From: Acanthornis magna
Lineage: Eukaryota; Chordata; Aves; Passeriformes; Acanthizidae
Assembly (NCBI GenBank): GCA_036785705.1
Contig: JAWUZG010000970.1
Span: 5,531,501-5,595,500 of the forward strand
Direction of reading: 5' to 3'
Length of the DNA: 64,000 bases
Part shown: piece after piece, positions 26,098 through 38,780 of the stretch
Layout of the letters: the number at the start of each line of letters is the position of its first letter
Numbering within the stretch: position 1 is the stretch's first letter
Translations under genes and position numbers: made by a program
Notes under the pieces: generated by a model
Database searches by the model: none
Told to the model about the DNA's origin: nothing
Seen by the model: only the letters and a program-made list of their open reading frames with translations

Positions 26098-29000
26098 GGG
26101 TGTTATTTTAGGGAAATAAACCCAAGTATCTTCATCACCTCTTGTCCATGGTGAGGGGTTTTGTTGTTTATTTTTAAATGAACTTAGGGGAGTTCTTGTT
26201 ATAACAGAGCTCACACCATTCTAAACACTTATATCTCTAGGTATTCTTCTGTTTGGATCAGTTGGTGTTTTAAATGTGCACTAAGTGTCTTATTAAAATA
26301 AGATACAATTCTGACTTCTGGATTACAGCTGTTTCCAGGTCCTACAAGTATCTTATATCACATTGCATATTTTCAGTCAAAATATAAAAAGTTTTATTTG
26401 GAACAGTTTCTTGAAATCATGGAATTTTCCATTGCCTTCTCTTATGAATTAAGGATAAACAATCCTCACAGATGCATCAACCAAATGCCATTGCTCTCTC
26501 TTACCAGCATGTAAGAACTACAGACTTCTAGTGCTGAATACGACTTAATTTTCATTAGCAGTTCAGTATGTTTCAAAGCATAGCTGTGCTTTATTTATTT
26601 AGGTGGCATGTATGCATGACAGCTCTTTCTATCTGGTAGAAGTTGGTGTTGTCCTTGAAATAATGCTCAGTCAGTGTGTGTCTGTGTCAGCCACCAGTTT
26701 GTGAAGCTTTTTAGTGCTGATAAAAGGGGCATGGAAAGAAAGAAGCAAGGAATTAATAGAACAGAGCTCCGTCAGGTGGTAAAAGATCTTGCATTCACCT
26801 GATGCCGAACACAAAAAAAAACATCGAGGAGTTAACACATTCTCTTTGGTTATCTTTGATTACTTGACAGGTTGTTTTATATTCTGTCCTCTGGGGAATG
26901 GTATACTCATTCTTAATACATTCATGCTTTGCTGAGGAACTTTCCTCCTCAGAAAAACTTTAATTGACATCTTAACATAAGGTATTTAGCATTGAAACAA
27001 ATGTCCCTTGACACTTGTAATTTGATTTTATTGGTACAGAAAACCAACAAATAAAACCTCTAGCCTTGTGGTAGAAACCTTTCCTTCTCTCCTCCAAAAG
27101 GAGCATATGTGGTTTTATAAGAGGAACAACAAAATGCTTTTTGAAATTTCAGGAAGATAAATTCCACCTACTAATATAGATACAATTTTAAATTTTTTTT
27201 TTAATTTATTTACTTCTTTTTCTGATTATTTACACTTCTCCTTAATTATAAAGCCAAAGAATGGTATGGATGCAGCAGACAACAGGGAGCTGAACACAAG
27301 AGTGAGGAGAAGCAGACTGAAGCATACTGCTTCAGGCTGTGGACTTCACCTCTCGCCCTCAGTGTCTGGAGATTGCAGTTGGATGAGCTCCTTCAGGGAG
27401 GGGGACAGGTCCTCCTGTGGCTCCTGAGGTCTCTGCACTTTTAGCCTTTGCATGGGTACAGTGAGTTCATCCCTAATAGCTACCAGTGGTGTGAGGCATG
27501 CTGCCTGTTGTCCTCATCCACACCAAGGCAAGGGTAGCAGTAAGAGTACCCTTATTTTTGATCAAACTTAAGAGAAAAGCTTTGCTTAAGAGGAGGGCTC
27601 ATGCTATGCTCCTTGCCTGAGGTTCATTAAAAGGGTATAGTGTGTATCATGTGAACTCTTAATCCAAAGGCTTGCTGGGTCTATCTTTGTTTTTGCTTTC
27701 TGGGAATGGTGACATAATGTATTTTAAGCATTTTTAAAGTTGAGTGCGTTTTTTAAATTGTTTGCTTCTCCTTTATTTTTTTAGAAATTTACCACTCTTC
27801 ATAACAATATAAAATGTGTAACAAATACACTTTCTAGTTCAAAGATCCACTGCAGGGCATCCTGGAAGTGCTCAAGAGACTGAAGGGGGAAAAACTCTAG
27901 TGACGTGCTTCAGGGATGCACAGTGCAGGTCCCTAGTTCCCAAGACAGGTGGATGTCCGGAACTTGGGTGAATTGCCATATAATACTGAGATTTGCTACA
28001 TCTTAGAAGCTCAGCCAACTTAAGGCAGACTTAAGAGCAGTGCTCCCTGGGTTTAAATCATTGTGGATTGTTGCAAGCTTAACTCTACTGTGCGTATGTT
28101 TATACAGTTGCTTAACTTTGCTTAAGTAGGCATGTACCCAAGTCCTTTAAGGGAAGTTTTTCTCTAAAATGTATTATGAACTAATTAACCAATTTAAATT
28201 GTTTGCTTACAGAAGCACTAGTTTTTTAAAGGACAGGACTTCCATTAAGCTTGAGATAATTATATCATTGCCTTCTATTTTGGGTTGGAAAAGCTTATTT
28301 CACCCCTTTTTTTTAGTGAATGAATATTGTTTGTGCCAAGAAATAAGACGGGTACTGTGGAAACATTGACACTATTGCAGTGAGAAGCAATAGAACAGAA
28401 CATACTGAAATTTTCACATACTGAAATTATGTGCTTCCCTATTCCCCTCCTCATCTCTGCAATTAACCACAGCACCATTGTGCTGATTTGGCAGATGATG
28501 GTAGCCCTGAAATAATAGTACTGTATATTGTAAATAACAGGGCATTTCTGTCCAGAGCAGACAATAGAGCTCAAAGCAAGCAAAAAGACAAAAACTGTGC
28601 TAATGAAGGCCGTAACCTTCTACCTTTTAAAAAAGGGTCTAATCTCAAAAAATAAAAGAGTAAAAACCAACTAAATGAGGGTGGTAAAGCTGAAAACAAG
28701 TTGTTCTTGATTTAACTGTTAGAGTGCTGGTCTTTCCCAGTACATCAACTGAATGAACATTATTGTGGAGTCCAAGTATCCATTATATCATGAGGGTTAA
28801 AGAGACAGAACTAACAGAGAAAGAAAACGGAAGGTTATTTCAGTTCCAAAGTCAAAGTATCAGCTACTGCATCTTATGTAAAGGTAACTTAGGAGAACAG
28901 GACAACTTGAGGTTCCTCTCTTGGCAGAGACATCAGCCCTATTAACTGGACACAAAGGTTTTTGTAGTAAAATTCCTAGAAGAGTGAGTCCTCTGAAGTG

Positions 29001-29305
29001 ATTGAGTCACTCTGCTAAATGTGTGCTAATGAAGAGGTCTTTTGAGGCTTCTCTACCTAGCAGGGTAGTGGGGGACCCAGCACAAATGAAGCAAAAGTAT
29101 AGGAATACAATATTCCGTATCATAAAGGATTGGGTGTCCTCATTTGCCTAAGACATACATTTTGTAAAAGTATTGATTTGCATATCCAATCTGAAACATT
29201 TTAAGGGCTAGAGAACCAAAATAAAACTGCACATTAACCCTGTGACTGTCAAAAGTATCATCTCTATATATCTATCTGTGTCTATAAAATGTATTTATGT
29301 TTTTC

Positions 29306-29328
29306 ATACATACATATATATATATATA
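29306..29328. repeat. (TACA/TA)n microsatellite
   Basis: CATACATACA followed by alternating TA; a simple repeat in the 9.3-kb intron. Confidence 0.85.
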
Positions 29329-31641
29329 GTGGAAATATGTATAAAAACATTTTAATAGTGTCTGTGTTTCTTTTGCTGGAGAAAATAATACTATAAGAAC
29401 TGCTTTTCAAATACAGATGTATCTGATCTTGTTTGTCCATTTATCCTCCCAAATTAACATTTAAATGTATCAATGCTTGTGTTTAAACATTAGACTCTTT
29501 TTTCTTCGGCTGTTATAAAAGCAGAGAGAACTTAGTTTACCTGGGGCAAATTTCTCATTTTAAAAAGAAAAAAAAACCTATTTCAATCTCAGAATTCTGG
29601 CCTGTACTCATGGTAACTCCTGCCTGAGATGGATGCAAAACAAGACAATCTAAATTCCTTTCCACTGCAGGTGGAGCAACAACACACACAGAGAAAGAAT
29701 GGTGATTGTAAACAGTGCACAAATGGGAAAAGGAATGGCATTCTTGGGGATCAGTGTCTGCTGTTAGGGGTAATGGAATTTATATGTTAAAGTCAAGTTT
29801 GCCAAGGAATGACGCAGATAGGTTTTTTTTAAATTGTTTGCTTTTTGGTGTCGGCAGATGCACTTTGCGTAGTGATTAAGTAGATGACCTTACCTCTGAA
29901 TTCTGTGATATGTACTTCATAATAACTTGACTACTTTGACAAATTATTAAATTGTCAGGATGCTGTTTGCAGCAGTCCATTTTTAGAAAGCAGATAGTCA
30001 GCTGTTTGGCATTATGTTGGGTAGAAGAGCACCAGACAAGAAAGCCAGGTTGCTTTGTAAGCTATTAAATGTCAGTCAGTGAATACTCAAAGGTCTGATT
30101 TAAGTGAAAAAAGAGTAAATACTATGGCAATTTCTGTGCATACTTGGATAATTTACCATAAGTAGGAAACAAACTGTAGCAGCAAGCAAACCACGATAAT
30201 ACTGGTCTGCAATTTCCTTGCTACGATGTATAGTGCCCAGATGTATCCCATATTACCAAGCAGATGAAACTTTGATACGTAGTATATCCTGTTTGCTTAA
30301 TAAGCTTGTTTTATTTGCTTACATTTCTTCTTTATGGGTATTTGGATATGCATTTCTTCTTTATCACTAAAACAAAAGTTCTCCTTGTGCTGTAATAAAT
30401 TTGGTTTGTGTAAAGCAAATGGATCATAGTCCTATGTGTATGCAATCTCTATTTGTGTGTTTTGCAAATGTCTGTGCAGAACCCTTTTTTCATTGCCTGA
30501 GGTGGCAAGCAAAGAGGATCTGAGTATATGAAATATGTCTCTATGCCTGCAAGACTGCAGGATTTGCTTTTCAAGGTGTTAATTCTGTAGCTCTTTGTGA
30601 ATAGGCAACAGCTGGAATGTGGCAGTTGCGTTATTGAAAGTGAAGCCTAATAAAAGTCCTATGGCATTTGTTTGTATTAAATATCTCAAAAATTCTAGCT
30701 TCTTTGTCCATGAGCTACAGGAGTAGCTCCTGTTTCATCTCTCACTGTTGCCATCACACACCTCCCGATGCTGCTGTCTGCCTCTGCCTCCTTGCTTGAT
30801 TTCCCTTGACTGCACTTGCTGCCCTCCTCTCTGTTCACACCCCAGCTCCTTAGACAACGTTTTGTGACGAAATCTTGAAAGCTTATCTTCAGCTGAAAGC
30901 TTGAGGCTTACATTATTCTCTGCCTTGTTTGAGCTCATCCAGTCCATCATCTGTTTCAAACAGAAATTGCAATTTTTTATTGTTGCTATATGTTTTCCTA
31001 GGGATGAACTGCTGAACAATAAGTCTTCATGCAATGTGCTGTTCTGTGTTACTCTCTGGTATCTGTTAATCTTGGCTGTGCCTGTAAATATTGGTTTTAT
31101 GCTGAAAACAAATTAAATAGCTGTAGTGATCACTTGTAACCATGGAAGTAGCATTTTAGGTTTTTGTGGTCTTGCCTAGCTGAGGTGAAAGTGGTGACAG
31201 AGGTGCCAAAACACAGGACAAATGCCCACGGGTAGGCTTATCTTCACACTTAGACAAAGAACACGACAATGAAATTACAGGGACTTCTTTCCTAATTTTT
31301 ATTTTGTGAAATAAAACCTAATCCAGTTCTGCAGTGAGGAAGCGAAAAATGGCTTTTCAGTTAGAAATTGAGGTATTAAGCCTTTTTCTCTGTAAAACTT
31401 CTTCAAATCTTTACACAGAAGGTGCTGTGTTAAAACAAAGTAATGATGCTGTTCATCAGTAAAAGTCTGTTTCCTTTAAAAATTCTATGAGAACAGACAT
31501 CTTTTATTTCAGTATTTTGAAGCTAGTAATTGGTAGTGAGAATAAATTAAATTGAATTACTTCACCATGTTGATACTACCAAAGCTGAAATCATTCGCCT
31601 CTTTGTTCAGAGGTCTGGGAATTCCTGTATGTAGTTTAAAG

Positions 31642-31703
31642 ACTGGGATTACATGTAATTAGTGTTAATGCTAATTACATGACAGGCTCCATTAAATCCC
31701 AGT
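31642..31703. promoter_or_regulatory. Nested palindrome with homeodomain-type TAATTA cores
   Basis: Inner arms CATGTAATTAG (31652-31662) and CTAATTACATG (31671-31681) are perfect reverse complements around an 8-base spacer. Outer arms ACTGGGATT (31642-31650) and AATCCCAGT (31695-31703) are also perfect. Each inner arm carries a TAATTA core, the site type bound by many homeodomain proteins. A conserved enhancer core or remnant of a small inverted-repeat transposon are both possible; the regulatory role is inference. Confidence 0.4.
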
Positions 31704-34140
31704 ACTCATCTATTCTCTTTAGTGGATGCACTCTAAAATAAGTGTTTTGAGCCCTTTTTGGTGTAGGTTAATCTCCTGTTAGTGAAAGATATGGAGAGAT
31801 GTATTCACTAATCCAAGAGAAATGTATCCACTTTTGAAACCAAAAAGTGTACTGCTCCATCCTCTTGTCTCATACATTTCCTAATGATCTCGTGGACAAT
31901 CATAAGCAGTTAAGAAGACTAACAAAATTGTTAGTGAGCTAACAGAAGATGGCATTGTATTAGGAAAAAAGTGTGGGTGCGGACCTTGAAGTCGAAGTTT
32001 GTTTTATTTTAGCTGTGTTACCAAATTGTAGTGCATGCAAGATACACTGGAAGAGTGTTCTAAGCACAACTGTATTGTATGTAAGAGAGGACTAGAAAGT
32101 TTTATGAGAGAAAATGAAAAACGGGGAAAACAAACTCTATTGCAGAGAAGGCAAGAAAGTGGGATTTTGGCTGCTGTTGAAATATAAGCACTGTGGATGC
32201 TGACTACCATAATATAGGATTTATGGCAAATAAAGTCCTAAAGTATTTCTCCCCTACCAAGAAGCATGGGAGGTGGTAGGAAGAACCCCTCCAGAAACTG
32301 AGAATTTTTTCTTACATGTCTTCTTTTGAAGTTTTAAATTACTTTCTGGTGTGATAAACGTTTCAATGTGGAGACAGAAAGGAAGACTAAGAAAGAAATT
32401 AGTCAGCTTATTTTGAGAGAGATGCCTTCAGTAGACAGCAGTTCCAAAACATATAGGAAAGTTCTGGATTCACAAATTCAATTTCCAGGTGTCATTGCTC
32501 TAAGAAATAATAAATAAATCACAATATGTATATCAATAGCATGCAGATAATTGCATTGAAGACAAGTTAGTTAAGCGCATTTTGAGATTACATACTATTT
32601 TTTTGAAGCCACACTGTTGAGTGTCCTTTGTCCTCAATGTTGGACCTATTTCAGCTGCTGATCTGAAACAGAATAGAGGGTGTTACAGTGATTCAGATTC
32701 ACTTTCCATCCTTATTATAGGCAATACCAGCCCATTGTCTTCTACTGCCTTGGTCTGAAAATTTAATTAAGCGTGTGCTTAAGGGCTGAGAATAGACTGA
32801 AGCAGGATTTTTCAAATTATCTTCTCTCTTCACTAGTTCTTTCTCAGATCACTTACTTCTCTTCGCATTTTGTTACTTAGAGTCATGAAAACGCATGATG
32901 TTCACAAACCATGAACAATATCAAAAAAGATGCCAAGTGTCATACCAAGTTTGCTCAGGATCTTGAGTGTAAGAAATTAATTTGAATCACAATTCAGTGA
33001 CAAGTAGTCACAAGGCACAAGTAGATTCCAAGTTCAATTAATATAATTGACATCAGCCAATTGTAACCGTTCACATCATCCACATGATTTTTTGCGGCCT
33101 TGTCCAGTAAATCTCAATGCAAATACCCTGTATTTTACTGCTATCTTCATTGGATGGTATTGAAAGAAGCATCCTAGCAACGTCCTCTGTCCAGCTTCTC
33201 CTTAGGTGTTTGTAAATTAGGAGAAAAGTAATTTTCAAGTCTTGATCAGCACAGCACTTAGTTTTTAATGACATCTTTAACATCTGAGTGGAGATTCATT
33301 TGGGCTGAGGGCTGGTCCTGTGCTTAACATCTACCTACCACTCTTCTAATGGAAATCCCTCTGTATAGCCCTGCCTTTTGAGCATAGATGTTACCCTGCT
33401 TTCAGTGGCATGTCCTGGTAGGTGTAAAATAGCATCTTGTGTGAGAGTTACTCAGTAGCCTTTTCATATGTGGGGAAAATATCTATACTGTCTAAAAGGT
33501 GGGCCTACATGTGACCTATGTAAAGGACACCAAGTCACTTTGCTTGAATTAGCAGTTTGATGTCTGCAGCGCACTTCACACAAAAATTTCTCAATAGACT
33601 ACCCTACCTGGTGCTTGCTTTAAACTCTTGGAAAAAATACTTGTCTTCTGGTGCCATCTCGTGGCTTTAGAAGAGAGACACAATCTGATAATTGCTGTTA
33701 AAATCTCGTATTTTGCTAAAAGATTGTATTTTAAACAACTAGTGCTCTAACATTTGACGTATTTATCCAAGTGTAGCCAATTTATCCAAAAGTGGTGGGA
33801 AACCATATATAAAAAATTACATACTTTTATCTTAGGTAGGATTGTAGATAGGAAATATTAGCAACATGAGTTCTCATTCCATTTGTGTTTTAGCATGGTA
33901 GAAAACCTTGCAGGCAGCTATTTCACACCTTCCATTGTCACACTCACACCTCTGAGCTCGGGTTCAGGTTGTGCATATGTTTGTATGTGAGTATACTCAT
34001 GCAAAAGTTGGCAGGACTGGTACCTTAGAGAATGATCTGTGTAGATGCTTCAGCTTTTTACTTAGGTATCCCTCCAAGTGCTGAACTTTGCATCTCTCAG
34101 CGTGATTCCATGTAATCCTAGAATAACTTTTTGAGACATA

Positions 34141-34256
34141 CATAATCACACAATATCCTGAGTTGGAAGGGACCCACAGGATCATCAAGTCCAACTCTTA
34201 AGTGAATGGGCCATAAAGGGATCAAGCATGATTAGCATCATGCTCCAACCAGCCAG
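34141..34256 (-). mobile_element. tRNA-Ile-derived SINE with CR1-like tail (TguSINE1-like)
   Basis: Read on the minus strand it begins with a tRNA-like head (CTGGCTGGTTGGAGCATGAT, GCTAAT) and passes into a CR1-type 3' region (AGTTGGACTTGATGATCCTG, GGTCCCTTCCAACTC) ending in a degenerate TGTGTGATTATG tail. This is the architecture of the songbird TguSINE1 family, a SINE with a tRNA-Ile head mobilised by CR1. The A-box region (TGGTTGGAGCA) is recognisable, but the stretch between the anticodon arm and the B box is shortened, so the internal promoter is probably broken. Family assignment is from memory. Confidence 0.7.
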
Positions 34257-34968
34257 TGTGGACTGTCTTTCTGTGCAGACTTTCTGCATGTAATTGGGTT
34301 TTCCCTTGCTGCTGCAAAGCATCTTATAACATCTCCTGTTCATTTAGATATTTTAAAATACCTTCCTTATTTGCAGAACCTGGGATTACCAATCACACAG
34401 GTTTTACAATCAGCAGCACTTGTGGTACAGTGCAGTTTGTACATGTGGTACTAAAACACAGCATCTATAGGCCCCTGTGGAAGGCTGTGTAGTTCCACAT
34501 GGAGCCAAGCAAAAGGTCACAGACTTGGGGATCTTAGATAATTTTCTTTGACTACCTGTTTTTTTTGGAAGGAAGGAGCCTATGACGAGATCAATGGATA
34601 GATGTGAGGTGACCTGGTTTCTTTACTAACTTTCTGAAGTGTTGTCACTAGTGCTGTAGGCTTAGGATTTGAAATGTCTTTATTTCTTTATCTTTAAAAG
34701 GTAAATAATTGTACTTACTGTTCTTCAGAGAAACTTGATGAAAGGCCTTCTTATTAATATTATTACAATTTAACTGGAATTCTGTAATATAAAAAGATGC
34801 TTGATGTATATGTACTGTATCAAGATGTTTCATTGTATTTGCTTTTGGTTTGTGATAGGTATGTATTTTTCATTAACCTTAAATTCAAACAGAGTAAGGG
34901 ATAATGAAAATAACTCCCATGTTTGCACACCGTGTCACAGAAATATTTATTTTCGCACTTCTTCATAG

Positions 34969-35088
34969 TTGCTGTTATATGAGAGAGGCTGGATGAATAG
35001 ATGGAAGCCTTTGGTTTTACATGAAGGGGAAGGAAATATAAGAAATGTAAAATGGAGAGGACATTTAATTGCTTGGGCCAATAATATG
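34969..35088 (+). CDS. VPS41: VPS41 exon E, propeller
   Basis: 120 bases, phase 0, acceptor TTCATAG, donor GTAAGT. It encodes 40 residues beginning LLLYERGWMNRWKPLVLHEG and ending HLIAWANNM, about residues 151-190. Changes from human include Phe154 to Tyr, Ser157 to Gly and Ser164-Ala165 to Pro-Leu. The alanine at human 187 (A187T polymorphism) is conserved. Confidence 0.97.
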
Positions 35089-38000
35089 GTAAGTATTTTT
35101 CACCTCCATTACATGAACAAAAATATCTCTGTGTTACACTGATTATGGAAATTTTTCAATGTTAATTGCCAAAATACTCAGTTGACAAACTGTGCATTTA
35201 TAAAATTTGGTATAAAAGGCATTGAAGGATAGTGGTTTATATGTCATTTCTTTGTAGAAATTTCTTCTATTGTTTCCTGCTGGTTAGTCGCTGTTCTCCA
35301 ATATGATTGCCACTTCCAAAGAAATTAGGAAAGTAGCTTTACATACCACTGTGGTGGTCACTACTGTACACTATTTTTAATTACAATTTTGACTAGTGCA
35401 ATTTATTGAAGCTGAGGAAGAAATGTCAATGTAATTTTTCTCTATATAAACAATAGTGCATTTCCATTCCCTGCCACCCCCTGAAAAAAAAAACTGTTTG
35501 GATTTTGTAATTTGTGCTGAAATGACATTGTCATGTGTGTGTTCAATGTTGCAAATTATAAAAAAATATAGTAATAATTTCTTATTGTGTTAGGCCACTA
35601 GAAAAAATTGGACTCAGGAGAAAATAGGCCCCTTTTGCTCTAAGTGTAATTTTATAGGAAACCATTACATTCATTCTGAGTGTTGCATTTCACCTATCAT
35701 TGTATATCTAATTGATGGGTCAAGTTCTATGTTTTGAAGTTTAGCAGTGAGGGATTGGTTTTTAAGTGTGTATCACATCTAAATTCCAAGGTATTTTTTT
35801 TAAATGTGGTGAAATTACTTCTGAAACACTTTTATTCTATTGTTTTTCCATCCTAAAGGGAAGCATTTATTAAAATATTTTAAAGCCATTGTTCTTTTCT
35901 ATCTTTCAAAATCAGTTTGATAGGAAATTGTTAGAGGTGGACCTTTGTATATTTGCTTCCCCTTAACAAGGAAGTGTTTATTGACTTCCCTTGCTTTCTA
36001 TTAGAAAGTAAATTTCATTGAGGGCTTGATTGACATAATTTGATTGACACTAGGATTTTTGAAGGTTTTGTTCTTTTCAGGGCCATACAGTTAAAATGCA
36101 TCTTCTAGGTATCTGCTGGGGATGGATAGGACAGTTGACCAGAGCTATCCCTAGAGATGATGTGCCACATCAGAACACAGAATACCAATAAAACGTTGAG
36201 AGTCATCTGCCAGAGACAAAAAAACACATGGTCAGGGCCTGTCTTTCAAGGAAAAATGAAAATTACACTTGCCCTCCAAAAGACTAATACATTTGGTTAT
36301 TGCCCTTTCCCTTCCCCCTTAACTTTTTTAGCTCCATTCTCTAGCAAGGTTTTGTGTTACACTTTTTTTTTTCCAAAATCAGAGAAAATCTTCATAGCCT
36401 TGCTTCTTATTATTTGTGCATGGCTACCTAGTTTTTATTTTATTAATATTTTTTGGGGGCAGGGGCACTGTATGAGACCTTATTAGACATTGGATAGTCT
36501 GAGATTATTTAGACTGCTTTTCAGATGCTTAGGTAACCCATGTTTGCTGCTATACCCTCTTCTCTTTCCTCCATGGCCAACAGTGCAAGTTTTACAAACT
36601 GAGGCATCTGAGGACCAAATCCTTAAGGCATTTGGCTGCTGGACTCCCATTTGAACAGGTTTTAGCTCCTTCATGATTGGAAGTTGACTTTGGAAGTCCT
36701 TTCAGTTCATGATGCAAATGGCATACCTGATAGAGGAGAAGCCACTGCTCAAGCATTCTCACACCATTCAAGGAGTCACAAACACACCATCCCAGACTAA
36801 CTGCAAAGACTGGAGTCCCTTTACAGTGGGCAGCTCCAAAGAGCCAGCGGGTGCCCCTTTTGTCTCTTTGCTCACTTCTTGTGCACCTGCTCACAGCTAG
36901 AGCATGGAAAATTACATAGCAACAACTAAAACATCAGTGAGTCATCAACATTATTCTTATATTAAATCCATAACTCAGCACTGTGTCAGCTACTAAGAAT
37001 AAAATTAATTATAATGAATGACCAGCCAAAAGCATATCTAGGTGTAAGTTCTCAGCTTACAGCCTAAGACTTCAAAAAAATCCAGCTACTCATGCTAAAC
37101 AAGTAAACTTAAGCAAACAGCATGCTATATCACACGATATTATAACTAAATAATTTACTGTTACAGAAAACTTACTGTATTAAACAACTGTCTCTCAACA
37201 TTTAAAACTAAAGAGGATCCTGCACTGTTGGTTTGAAAGGCACTTTAAACATGAGCTACTCCATCCCATATAAGATTCGCTGCCATCTAGAAAAACAGGG
37301 GTGATATGGGTCACTGAAAATCATCCTTGAAGACAAAGTAGTAAGATTTATAAAAGACAACTTTATTAAAATGCAGTTCATTCAAGATTAAAAATTTTAT
37401 TGGATGAGCTTAGAAAACACAAAGCATAAGCTCCTTGTTTATGTTACCTAGAGATCTGGGCTCTCTGTTGCAGATGCTATATGCAAGTTGTTTGCTTGTT
37501 TTGAAACCTTGATGTCTCCTAGCTGATGAGATGCCAGCAGAAGTGTGTTCCATGCTCCCAGTTCTTCACTGACAAAGATCACTGAAAAAAAACCCTTCAC
37601 CCACCCTCATACCACTTACTGTTCCTTGTGATTAAAAAAAAAAAGGCAAAACCTGGCTTACACCATGGCCCCCCATGACTTTCAAACTGTGTATCTGTGT
37701 ATTTGTACAGCTGGGGATGTAGAAACTTGCAGTGTGGGGAACAGAAATAGGTGGGGGAATCTTTTAAAGCACTTTTGCCACTAGAAAAATCCTAACATGG
37801 CGTGGCATCATGGATGCTGACCTTTCAAGGTCTTTTCCATCCCCTTTTTTGTGATTCTAAGAATCATTCTCTAAGCTCAGTGAGCAGAAAAGAAGTCCCT
37901 ACAAAAATACCTTACTTCAGAAACTTTTGTTTTAAATTACTAAGAACAAGTCATTACTTAACATGAAATTAATCTCTATTTTGCTATTGGAAAGGTTATA

Positions 38001-38633
38001 GCTTACCTTGTCTAAATGACACGGAAAAATCTGATTAATGGTTCTTTTTTTCCTCTGTCTCTTGAATGACTTTAATCTTCCTAGTTTTTTACTTTTTGTT
38101 CTGTTAGTTTAGGAGATCTCCTGAGGAGGGAGTAAAAAAATCACAGCATACAAGCCCAAGCATTGTTTAAATATGCTTGCTTTTCTGTTGTAATATAAGA
38201 GTAGAAATGCGTAACTTGAAATTGAATTCATTTATCTTAATGAGCTGTTGCTTTTCTTTTTCCAAGGTGGAAATTTCTCTGTCTCTACAGGGGCTATTGT
38301 GAAAAAGCTGGGATTCTTTTTATTTCTTCAGGAGTAGCACCAGCCCAATTAGCCGAACTGGTTCATGACTGGAATTGCTAGTCTGTCACTCATTCACTTA
38401 CTATATCTTTTCATTTGGCTTGTGAATTTAAAATACCTAAACTACTCTGGTCTCTTTACTCCTTTTGTCACGTCCTCAGTTATATGGGTTTTTGTATCAA
38501 CAGTTTTTTCTGTTGGCTCACTCGGCCCTACTCTGAAATTTATGCCGTAAACTGCTCTGACTGCCTTAGCGTACAAAACGGTGAGTAGGAGTTTGTCATA
38601 CTGAATAAAGTTCTCTTGTTTTTAAACTTTCAG
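35089..38633 (+). other. VPS41: VPS41 intron (3.5 kb)
   Basis: AT-rich with a GC-richer patch at about 36690-36900 that I cannot identify and a degraded CR1 3' end at about 37826-37868. A 28-base exon-like stretch at about 36079 (TTTTCAG, then GHTVKMHLL, then GTATCT) is probably chance. I see no gene. Confidence 0.8.
37826..37868 (+). mobile_element. CR1 3'-end fragment, degraded
   Basis: CCTTTCAAGGTCTTTTCCAT followed by a CCCC/T-rich stretch and TGTGATTCTAAGAATCATTCT matches the sense-strand 3' terminus of bird CR1 elements, whose ends carry ATTCTATG-type octamers. Only the last few dozen bases are recognisable. Confidence 0.6.
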
Positions 38634-38780
38634 GGCGTGAAGATACTTGACATGATCTCAAAGCAAAGAATTACCAATGTTCCTCGAGATGACATAAGCC
38701 TTCGCCCAGATATGTATCCCTGCAGCCTTTGCTGGAAGGATAATTTAACACTGATTATTGGCTGGGGAAATTCAGTAAAG
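38634..38780 (+). CDS. VPS41: VPS41 exon F, propeller, weak donor
   Basis: 147 bases, phase 0, acceptor TTTCAG. It encodes 49 residues beginning GVKILDMISKQRITNVPRDD and ending WGNSVK, about residues 191-239. The 3' border is set by matching the next exon to the recalled human peptide (SVK then V/I-C-SVKERH), which puts the donor at AAG|GTCCAA, a very poor match to the U1 consensus. In-frame alternatives exist at 38775 (GTAAAG, dropping Val-Lys) and 38799 (GTAATA, adding VQLPVF). Confidence 0.95.

Larger units (their letters stand above)
25651..34968 (+). other. VPS41: VPS41 intron (9.3 kb)
   Basis: Contains a (TTTG)n run at 26066-26097, an alternating TA tract at 29306-29328, a nested palindrome with TAATTA cores at 31642-31703 and an antisense tRNA-derived SINE at 34141-34256. 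An octamer-like ATTTGCAT lies near 29176 and CATTTCTTCTTTAT is repeated near 30324 and 30352. A GC-richer stretch at about 27280-27540 is unidentified. I see no gene. Confidence 0.8.

Noticed and set aside
29100..29250. Octamer-like ATTTGCATAT in a possible conserved noncoding stretch
   Set aside because: A single short motif in AT-rich DNA; conservation cannot be seen from one sequence.
36079..36106. 28-base exon-like stretch reading GHTVKMHLL, reminiscent of a WD repeat
   Set aside because: It would shift the VPS41 frame, its donor GTATCT is poor, and vertebrate VPS41 as recalled has no extra residues at this junction.
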